A DNA stretch of 6,318 nucleotides from Saprospiraceae bacterium (GTDB lineage Bacteria; Bacteroidota; Bacteroidia; Chitinophagales; Saprospiraceae): positions 1-6,318 of the forward strand of contig JADZBJ010000208.1 in assembly GCA_020852155.1 (NCBI GenBank), in the 5' to 3' direction. A program made the position numbers and the translations under genes. The notes beneath the pieces are model-generated. The model saw only the letters and a list, made by a program, of their open reading frames with translations, was not told the origin of the DNA and ran no database searches. Positions 1-4,397 of this stretch are shown here, piece by piece. The stretch's first letter is position 1, and each line of letters begins with the position of its first letter.

Positions 1-165
1 CATGAACCAGCGCAGGGCTTCCATTTTCTGCGCTTTGTTGTTTGTTTTATCAGCAGCACTGCTGAGCGTAGAACAGTTGTCGGCAGCAAATTTTTCAAAA
101 GCGCCCAGAATGTCGCCCTTGCAAACCTGCGCATCCATTGCATCTACGAGTTGTTGCAAATTCAT
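1..165 (-). CDS. SnoaL/NTF2-like small protein, N-terminal 55 codons only
   Basis: The reading frame starts at an ATG (complement of 163-165) and is still open at the window edge, so only the first 55 residues are visible. They read MNLQQLVDAMDAQVC, then a GDILGAFEKFAADNC segment, and end in KMEALRWFM. A short N-terminal helix, an acidic turn and an 'AFEKF..D' helix resemble the start of SnoaL-like/NTF2-like proteins, which are small alpha+beta barrels that include many uncharacterised bacterial members. This is a resemblance by eye. The barrel strands that would confirm it lie outside the window, and no catalytic residue can be assigned. There is no signal peptide, so it is probably cytoplasmic. 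A candidate Bacteroidota promoter lies about 35 bases upstream, and there is no obvious Shine-Dalgarno sequence. The gene is divergent from murA. The start is well supported because the upstream sequence becomes AT-rich and non-coding at once. Confidence 0.6.
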   Translation of the reverse strand, partial: MNLQQLVDAMDAQVCKGDILGAFEKFAADNCSTLSSAADKTNNKAQKMEALRWFM

Positions 166-200
166 AACGGTTGAGTAATATTGTTAAGTAATAAACCGCT

Positions 201-229
201 GCAAAGGTAATAAGAATAAGTTTTACAAA
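201..229 (-). promoter_or_regulatory. Candidate Bacteroidota promoter for the 1-165 gene
   Basis: On the minus strand, 209-201 reads TACCTTTGC, a full match to the Bacteroidota -7 consensus TAnnTTTGC. A TTTG (229-226) lies upstream with a 16-base gap, slightly shorter than the usual spacing of about 17-23. The -7 element lies 35 bases before the ATG, which suits a short untranslated leader. This is based on sequence only. Confidence 0.5.
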
Positions 230-281
230 ATTATTTTTGGCAAAGGTGACTTTTGTTAAGTTTTTGCAAAATTAAAATTGG
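201..281. repeat. Degenerate tandem repeat, two units of about 40 bp
   Basis: Unit 1 (201-239) and unit 2 (240-281) share the order GCAAAGGT, then TAAGTTTT, then CAAAATTA, then a TTG end, with substitutions and small length differences between these blocks. On the minus strand each unit carries a CACCTTTGC- or TACCTTTGC-like -7 block and a TTTTG block in the same order, so the repeat looks like a duplicated promoter. Only unit 1 keeps the TA required by the consensus. AT-rich DNA gives chance matches, so the duplication is likely but not certain. Confidence 0.45.
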
Positions 282-533
282 TAAACGATATTTGGTGTTG
301 AATTTACACTAATACCCGACAACTCCTTTTGGCCATTCAGAATATATATTTGAAAACAACCGTTTTGTAGACTTTGATTTGGCTGTTTACCAGACTGGTC
401 ATTGAGGGATTTGGTTGTTGGAAAAATCAATATGGCATTCAGACGAAGCATCAAAACTCAAGTTCATCAAACTGTGTTTTTCAAATACCCAATTCAACAA
501 ATAACCCGATACCCAATTCCACCGACTCCAACG
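282..533. other. AT-rich divergent intergenic region, no gene seen
   Basis: The whole gap between the divergent genes is 166-581. This central part contains no open frame with coding character. The short frames found here (for example 272-454 on the minus strand and 374-601 on the plus strand) have compositions typical of random AT-rich DNA and no recognisable motif. A TATATTTG at 345-352 matches the -7 consensus on the plus strand, but the nearest TTTG upstream (328-331) is only 13 bases away, so it is a poor promoter candidate. No RNA gene or stable long stem was found. Confidence 0.5.
485..519. repeat. 11-bp direct repeat ATACCCAATTC upstream of murA
   Basis: ATACCCAATTC occurs at 485-495 and again exactly at 509-519, with starts 24 bases apart (roughly two helical turns). 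The second copy lies 14 bases before the candidate murA -7 element. Two identical sites on about the same DNA face could bind a regulator, but no known operator is recognised and the repeat may be a chance duplication. Confidence 0.45.
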
Positions 534-542
534 TACATTTGC
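534..542 (+). promoter_or_regulatory. Candidate -7 promoter element for murA
   Basis: TACATTTGC is a full match to the Bacteroidota TAnnTTTGC -7 consensus. It ends 39 bases before the murA ATG at 582. No TTG or TTTG is present at the expected -33 position (about 505-517), so the promoter would be one-sided or helped by an activator. The 11-bp repeat directly upstream is the only candidate site seen. Confidence 0.45.
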
Positions 543-581
543 CCGCCCTTTACCTGGATTTTAGCATAACTCTTCCAATTC

Positions 582-1898
582 ATGCAATTAGACACTTTTG
601 AAGTCGTCGGTGGACAACCCCTGAAAGGCGACTTGCACCCACAAGGCGCAAAAAATGAAGCCCTGCAAATCATCAGCGCTGTCCTGCTGACCGACGAACC
701 TGTCACCATTTCCAATATTCCTGACATTCTGGATGTCAACAAACTCATCGAACTGCTAAAGGGCCTTGGCGTGACCGTTGACAAACTCGCGCCTGATACT
801 TATCGCTTCTGCGCAGGCACCGTGGATATCGCTTATCTGCGCTCCGAAGAATTTATGCGCGACGCCCAACGACTCCGTGGCTCTGTTATGCTGATCGGCC
901 CGTTGCTGGCCCGTTTTGGCCGCGCGACCCTCCCCAAACCCGGCGGCGATAAAATCGGCCGTCGGCGCCTGGATACGCACTTTCTGGGCTTTCAAAAACT
1001 CGGCGCCGAGTTTAAATACGACGACGTCAAGGATATTTACTACGTCGAACAACCAGCCAACGGACTGAAAGGAACTTACCTGCACATGGACGAAATATCC
1101 GTGACCGGTACGGCCAATGTACTCATGGCCGCTGTCCTTTCCAAAGGCAAAACCACGATCTATAATGCCGCCTGTGAGCCTTACCTGCAACAACTTTGCC
1201 GCATGTTGCAACGCATGGGGGCCAATATCAACGGCCTGGGGTCGAACCTGCTGGAAATTGAAGGTGTGGAATCACTGGGCGGAACCACCCACCGATGCTT
1301 GCCCGATATGATCGAGATCGGCTCATTTATTGGCCTGGCGGCCATGACGCAGAGTGAAATCACGATTAAAAACGCTGGCGTTGACCACCTCGGACTGATT
1401 CCGCATACATTCGAGCGACTGGGCATTCAAATCGAACGCCGCGGTGATGATCTCTACATCCCGGCTCAAGAGCGCTATGAAATTTCGACTTTTATTGACG
1501 GTTCTATCCTCACGATATACGACGCGCCCTGGCCAGGGTTTACGCCCGACCTGATGTCTATTATTTTGGTCACGGCCACACAGGCGCGCGGTTCGGTACT
1601 GGTGCACCAGAAAATGTTCGAAAGCCGTCTGTTTTTTACCGATAAACTGATTGACATGGGCGCACAAATTATCCTCTGCGACCCGCACCGCGCCACGGTC
1701 ATCGGTCTGGATCGTCGTTATCCGCTTCGGGGTATCGAAATGACCTCGCCGGATATTCGTGCCGGACAAGCCCTGCTGATTGCTGCCCTGTCGGCCAAAG
1801 GCATCAGCCGCATCCATAATGTGCATCAGATTGACCGCGGTTATCAGCATATTGACCAGCGCCTGAATGCCATCGGCGCCAACATCACCCGCGTATGA
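582..1898 (+). CDS. murA: UDP-N-acetylglucosamine 1-carboxyvinyltransferase MurA, Asp-type active site
   Basis: This cytoplasmic enzyme transfers enolpyruvate from phosphoenolpyruvate to UDP-GlcNAc, the first committed step of peptidoglycan synthesis. The 438 residues form the complete two-lobed EPSP-synthase-like fold and are close to the usual family length of about 420-440. Visible landmarks, with E. coli counterparts from family knowledge, are: GAKNEAL with Lys24-Asn25 (Lys22-Asn23); LRGSV with Arg99 (Arg91); the mobile loop KPGGDKIGRRRLDTH, where Asp123 takes the place of Cys115 and Arg128 that of Arg120; GFTPD with Asp323 (Asp305); and DIRAGQALLIAAL with Arg393 (Arg397). The Cys-to-Asp change is the form known to make MurA insensitive to fosfomycin while remaining active. 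I recall this loop as common in Bacteroidota, so it is probably ancestral rather than acquired. The start at 582 puts the FEVVGGQPLKGD strand at the correct distance from the N-terminus. There is no Shine-Dalgarno sequence. The stop codon overlaps a downstream ATG (ATGA, 1895-1898), suggesting coupling to the next gene. Confidence 0.97.
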   Translation: MQLDTFEVVGGQPLKGDLHPQGAKNEALQIISAVLLTDEPVTISNIPDILDVNKLIELLKGLGVTVDKLAPDTYRFCAGTVDIAYLRSEEFMRDAQRLRGSVMLIGPLLARFGRATLPKPGGDKIGRRRLDTHFLGFQKLGAEFKYDDVKDIYYVEQPANGLKGTYLHMDEISVTGTANVLMAAVLSKGKTTIYNAACEPYLQQLCRMLQRMGANINGLGSNLLEIEGVESLGGTTHRCLPDMIEIGSFIGLAAMTQSEITIKNAGVDHLGLIPHTFERLGIQIERRGDDLYIPAQERYEISTFIDGSILTIYDAPWPGFTPDLMSIILVTATQARGSVLVHQKMFESRLFFTDKLIDMGAQIILCDPHRATVIGLDRRYPLRGIEMTSPDIRAGQALLIAALSAKGISRIHNVHQIDRGYQHIDQRLNAIGANITRV

Positions 1899-1918
1899 GT
1901 ATGATCAAATTGTGATCA
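1895..1918 (+). other. In-frame upstream start with TGA interrupting the signal peptide
   Basis: ATG at 1895 (overlapping the murA TGA) and ATG at 1901 are both in the frame of the downstream thioredoxin-like gene. The frame reads M-S-M-I-K-L, then TGA at 1913-1915, then S-L-V-S-V-V-V-L-A-G-F-S-A-F-S. If the TGA were a sense codon, the product would have a well-formed signal peptide: a basic n-region (Lys5), a hydrophobic core and an AFS cleavage site before EKKD. Three explanations fit: a point mutation or base-calling error (TTA Leu or TCA Ser would each differ by one base); a six-codon coupling peptide followed by reinitiation at TTG 1919; or readthrough. Confidence 0.6.
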
Positions 1919-1919
1919 T
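1901..1919. repeat. Perfect 7-bp inverted repeat at the gene junction
   Basis: ATGATCA (1901-1907) and TGATCAT (1913-1919) are perfect reverse complements separated by the 5-base loop AATTG. The left arm begins with the second ATG of the downstream gene, and the right arm contains the in-frame TGA and reaches the first base of the TTG start. In RNA it would form a small hairpin over both starts. It lacks a T-tract, so it is not a classical terminator. It could affect start choice or be a small operator. Confidence 0.6.
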
Positions 1920-2902
1920 TGGTCAGTGTAGTTGTGCTGGCTGGTTTTTCTGCCTTTTCTGAAAAAAAGGACGCGACGGTGCTTGCTCCTACTCAGGAAG
2001 CCCCTGCCAGCCAACCGGAAGAACTGGGCAAAGTGCAATGGTCGCGCGATCTGGATGCCGGATTCGAACAGTCAAAAGCCAGCGGCAAACCCATGCTGAT
2101 CCTGTTTCAGGAGGTGCCCGGTTGCAGCAACTGCACCCGGTATGGCAACAACACGCTGTCGCATCCTCTGATTGTCGAGGCCATTGAAAGTTTCTTTGTA
2201 CCGGTGTGCATTTACAACAACAAGGGCGGCAAAGACGCTGGGGCACTGCGCCGGTTCGATGAGCCAGCCTGGAATAATCCTGTGGTGCGCATCGTGAACA
2301 GTGAAGGCAAGGATGTGGTGCTGCGTATGAGTAATTTCAATTCTTCCGCACAATTGGTCAACGGTATGCGCAGGGCGTTGGAGGCTGGCGGCTCGGTCAT
2401 TCCGGCATGGATGGAATTACTGGAAGAAGAACTGTCGGCCCGCGAAGCCGGATTGAAAACGGCGACTTTTTCGATGTACTGCTTCTGGAGCGGCGAAGGC
2501 ACATTCGGCAATATTCCGGGTGTGGTCGAAACCGAGGCGGGATTTCAGAATGGAAAAGAAGTGGTGCGCGTGCAGTACAATCCTTCTAAAATAACGGAAA
2601 AAGAACTGGAAAGCCTGACAAAACCCAAAGGCATTGCTGCCTGCGCCAAAAACGAAGGGTTCAGGCTCGACCGCGAACCCAAATATTACCTCGCTCAAAC
2701 GGATTATCGCTTCGTTCCGATGACCAGCCTGCAAGCGTCAAGAGTCAACAGTGCGCTGGGGCAACGCGGCGATGCCGATGCTTTTCTATCGCCCCGTCAA
2801 CTGGATTTGCTGAAGAAATTTCAAAAGCAATCGCGCGGTCGTGGAAAAAATATGATCGGCCGGCAAGACCTGGCTAAAGCCTGGGAGGAGGCGCAGGGGT
2901 AG
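1919..2902 (+). CDS. Thioredoxin-like protein fused to an MsrA-like domain, probably exported
   Basis: Numbering from TTG 1919 gives 327 residues. Residues 2-15 are hydrophobic, and 16-40 form a Lys/Pro/Glu linker. Residues 41-155 are thioredoxin-like: GKPMLILFQE leads into VPGCSNCTRYG with redox pair Cys69 and Cys72, then NNPVVRIV with a Pro121 that fits the thioredoxin cis-proline. Residues 180-235 resemble methionine sulfoxide reductase A: YCFWSGE (Cys188 at the catalytic position of GCFWxxE), GVVETEAGF and VQYNPSKI. Cys242 could be a resolving cysteine. The tail (250-327) has no known motif. The architecture suggests thiol-disulfide exchange or repair of oxidised methionine in the envelope, with the thioredoxin part perhaps regenerating the MsrA part. 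This role is inferred. It recalls a thioredoxin-like family with a VPGU selenocysteine motif, in which Cys69 would sit at the U position; I cannot confirm membership. The true start is probably 1895 or 1901, in frame but cut off by TGA at 1913. TTG 1919 is the only start that keeps most of the hydrophobic segment. The upstream half probably shares the murA transcript. Confidence 0.75.
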   Translation: MVSVVVLAGFSAFSEKKDATVLAPTQEAPASQPEELGKVQWSRDLDAGFEQSKASGKPMLILFQEVPGCSNCTRYGNNTLSHPLIVEAIESFFVPVCIYNNKGGKDAGALRRFDEPAWNNPVVRIVNSEGKDVVLRMSNFNSSAQLVNGMRRALEAGGSVIPAWMELLEEELSAREAGLKTATFSMYCFWSGEGTFGNIPGVVETEAGFQNGKEVVRVQYNPSKITEKELESLTKPKGIAACAKNEGFRLDREPKYYLAQTDYRFVPMTSLQASRVNSALGQRGDADAFLSPRQLDLLKKFQKQSRGRGKNMIGRQDLAKAWEEAQG

Positions 2903-2941
2903 GGGGTAAGATGGCGCGGGTGGAGCAGATGGTTCTAAAAC

Positions 2942-3040
2942 ATTGAAATTCAAAAGGCGGCGGTCTCATCAGTAGCGATTCTGTGCTTTTTATGATTAAC
3001 CGCTAATGACGCTAATGACGCAAAGTATTGAAAGTCAAAA
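2942..3040. repeat. 14-bp near-identical direct repeat flanking the left palindrome arm
   Basis: ATTGAAATTCAAAA (2942-2955) and ATTGAAAGTCAAAA (3027-3040) match at 13 of 14 bases with starts 85 bases apart. The second copy is exactly the loop of the palindrome at 2996-3071. The outer copy may be a remnant of a related element, or the match may be chance in AT-rich DNA. Confidence 0.4.
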
Positions 3041-3071
3041 ACTTAGCGTAATTAGCGTCATGAGCGGTTAA
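2996..3071. repeat. 76-bp imperfect palindrome made of 9-bp units; possible two-way terminator
   Basis: The left arm (2996-3026) and right arm (3041-3071) are 31 bases each and pair at 28 of 31 positions, around a 14-base loop (3027-3040). The left arm begins TTAACCGCTAATGACG and the right arm ends GTCATGAGCGGTTAA. The arms are internally periodic: CGCTAATGA is repeated twice and then degenerates, and the right arm shows TTAGCGTAA then TTAGCGTCA. The element lies between two convergent genes, 94 bases after the plus-strand stop and 40 bases after the minus-strand stop, so the RNA hairpin could terminate transcription from both sides, although no T-tract follows. It resembles dispersed REP or MITE-type intergenic palindromes. 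Dispersal cannot be judged from one copy. Confidence 0.75.
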
Positions 3072-3110
3072 ACTAATTTGCTCGTATGAGATACCCGCTT
3101 TTTGGGTTGC

Positions 3111-4070
3111 CTACGCAGTCGGATTTGCACTATTTTGATCATCACTCGCGGCAGCGTCCTCTTTTGTTGTCTCGACCTCTTCTTCTTTTTTTCGGCCTGA
3201 TATAAACCGCCAAATGGCGCCGCCAAAGGCAAATAAACCCAACAGGATGGGTTTGATGAATTTGAGTATAATCGCGAAAAAGCCCGCTTTGGCCAGCACC
3301 TTGCCTGCCACCAACCCGCCAATGGTCCACGCAGCCACCTCATCTATATTGGAGTCAAAATCGGCATAGCGATGGCCTTCATTGAAATTGACGCTGCTGG
3401 TAACGGACGGTATCACCCCTTTGACGGTTTCGACGGCGGTCATATCGCCAATAGCATTCATCGAAAGCACGCCCTTTCGACCCAAAATACGAACGTCATA
3501 GTTGAGGGTATTGCCCATTTCGCCTGTCCCAAACTTGATTTCTTTGGCCCAATGCAGCACTTTGTTGTTTTTGTCGTAGAAGGGTTTGGAGGCCCAGCCT
3601 ATGATTTCAATGGGTTCATAGCCCATTTTTTCGCGTTTTTTGTTCGCTTCCTGGGCATCGGTTTGTAGTTCTTTCAGGAGGTCGTCATAGTTGATGTCAT
3701 CGGCATCATCGTCTTTGACATACCCCATCTCGTCCCAGGAAAGATTGAAGGCCACCACATTGTCGCTGAGAGGGCCTTTGTCCGCAGGGAAGAGCATACC
3801 CAACGAGTTATCACTCGGAGGGTTGCCCCACAGTTCGGTCAAAACGCGGTTGCTTTGCGGAGCATCCAGATAGCGCATACCGTCGGGGACATTGATGGTG
3901 ATCATACCATCATTGAGCGTGATGGCGCCCGTTTTCCAGACGAACGACCGGTCAATTGAGTCCAATAACCGTACCATCAGCAGCGAATCGGCTGGGTCGG
4001 CTGTTTGGGCTGAAACATGGGTGAGCAGGGAAAGCAGAGCAACAATCAGGGGAAAAGAGTGGTTTTTCAT
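3111..4070 (-). CDS. DUF2167 domain membrane protein
   Basis: The protein has 319 residues. Residues 1-21 form a signal peptide (Lys2, hydrophobic core, cleavage after HVSA before QT). The body matches the DUF2167 family pattern as I know it: FVWKTGAITL (43-52), VPDGMRYL (61-68), LTELWGNPP (77-85), MGYVKDDDADDINYDDLL (115-132), GWASKPFYD (158-166), LHWAKE (172-177), LNYDVRILGRKGVLSMN (189-205) and YADF (235-238). Residues 248-289 are hydrophobic with short charged breaks and hold one or two membrane segments, followed by RKK and an acidic, low-complexity tail to 319. It should therefore sit in the inner membrane with most of the DUF2167 domain outside the cytoplasm and the charged tail inside. 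The family has no established biochemical function, and I assign none. The ATG at 4070 gives a proper signal peptide. The gene is convergent with the thioredoxin-like gene and separated from the helicase gene by 327 bases, so it is probably transcribed alone. Confidence 0.9.
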   Translation of the reverse strand: MKNHSFPLIVALLSLLTHVSAQTADPADSLLMVRLLDSIDRSFVWKTGAITLNDGMITINVPDGMRYLDAPQSNRVLTELWGNPPSDNSLGMLFPADKGPLSDNVVAFNLSWDEMGYVKDDDADDINYDDLLKELQTDAQEANKKREKMGYEPIEIIGWASKPFYDKNNKVLHWAKEIKFGTGEMGNTLNYDVRILGRKGVLSMNAIGDMTAVETVKGVIPSVTSSVNFNEGHRYADFDSNIDEVAAWTIGGLVAGKVLAKAGFFAIILKFIKPILLGLFAFGGAIWRFISGRKKEEEVETTKEDAAASDDQNSANPTA

Positions 4071-4094
4071 GTTGATGTAATGTTTTAGGGCTTT

Positions 4095-4130
4095 CGCAAA
4101 CGGGTGTTTGTGCGACCCTGCCGGGGGCAG
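4095..4130 (-). other. Two small hairpins in the leader of the DUF2167 gene
   Basis: CGCAAAC (4095-4101) pairs with GTTTGTGCG (4106-4114) with one bulged base. CTGCC (4118-4122) pairs with GGCAG (4126-4130) around GGG. Both lie between the candidate promoter at 4172 and the ATG at 4070, so they would fold in the leader of about 95 bases. They match no riboswitch known to me, and short stems like these are often accidental. Confidence 0.35.
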
Positions 4131-4171
4131 AACTATTGATTTTTCGAAAGTCCCAGTTTTAAAGAATATAA

Positions 4172-4179
4172 CAAAAGTA
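4172..4179 (-). promoter_or_regulatory. Candidate -7 element for the DUF2167 gene
   Basis: The minus strand reads TACTTTTG, matching TAnnTTTG, about 100 bases before the ATG at 4070. No TTG stands at a suitable -33 position upstream, so the call rests on the -7 match alone. Confidence 0.4.
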
Positions 4180-4200
4180 AATAATCTACTGTGGCTACTT

Positions 4201-4393
4201 TACCTTTTTTCCAAAAGTAACTGTTTAGGTCAGCGGTTTTGGATCAAAAAAGCAGGCGATTTTAGGTCAATCAAGCAGATTTTTTGAGTTCGATGCAGCG
4301 CATCGGACGAGAAAAACGGCGAAGAGTGGCCTAAAATAGACCTTTTTTGACCAAAATGGGAGCGACCTAACCAGTTGCTTCCCAAAAAAGATA
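4201..4393. repeat. 193-bp foldback (MITE-like) element abutting the helicase stop codon
   Basis: The whole segment is an imperfect palindrome centred near 4297. The outer ends TACCTTTTTT (4201-4210) and AAAAAAGATA (4384-4393) pair at 9 of 10. Next, AACTG (4219-4223) pairs with CAGTT (4372-4376), TTAGGTC (4225-4231) with GACCTAA (4364-4370), ATCAAAAAAG against CTTTTTTGA near 4243-4252 and 4342-4350, and ATTTTAGG (4259-4266) with CCTAAAAT (4330-4337). T and A runs at 4280-4285 and 4312-4316 face each other. The centre is a perfect CGATGC-AGC-GCATCG hairpin (4291-4305). It carries no gene of credible length. TACC occurs at the left edge (4201-4204) and at 4392-4395, a possible 4-bp target duplication, though it overlaps the arm. 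The element could end helicase transcription or be a non-autonomous mobile element. No autonomous partner is in the window. Confidence 0.7.
4212..4219 (-). promoter_or_regulatory. Second TACTTTTG -7-like element inside the foldback left arm
   Basis: The minus strand reads TACTTTTG, identical to the element at 4172-4179 and exactly 40 bases upstream of it. A TTTG at 4248-4245 lies 25 bases further upstream, a little too far for the usual spacing. If active, the repeat element would contribute an extra promoter to the DUF2167 gene. Confidence 0.3.
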
Positions 4394-4397
4394 CCTA

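Noticed and set aside
272..601. Short frames in the divergent intergenic region (272-454 minus, 374-601 plus)
   Set aside because: Amino acid composition reflects AT-rich non-coding DNA. The plus-strand frame runs into murA out of frame, and neither has a plausible start context.
1323..1850. 175-codon minus-strand frame opposite murA
   Set aside because: It is a shadow of murA codon bias, with no start context and no family resemblance. The same holds for 756-1211.
1913..1915. TGA read as selenocysteine in the thioredoxin-like gene
   Set aside because: It lies in the signal peptide, not at a redox site, and would be removed on export. The only local hairpin contains the TGA rather than following it as a bacterial SECIS would. 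The active-site position downstream is an ordinary Cys codon.
1950..1955. Lipoprotein signal (LAG followed by Cys) in the thioredoxin-like protein
   Set aside because: The sequence reads V-L-A-G-F-S. The required Cys is Phe (TTT), one base away from Cys, so there is no lipobox as written.
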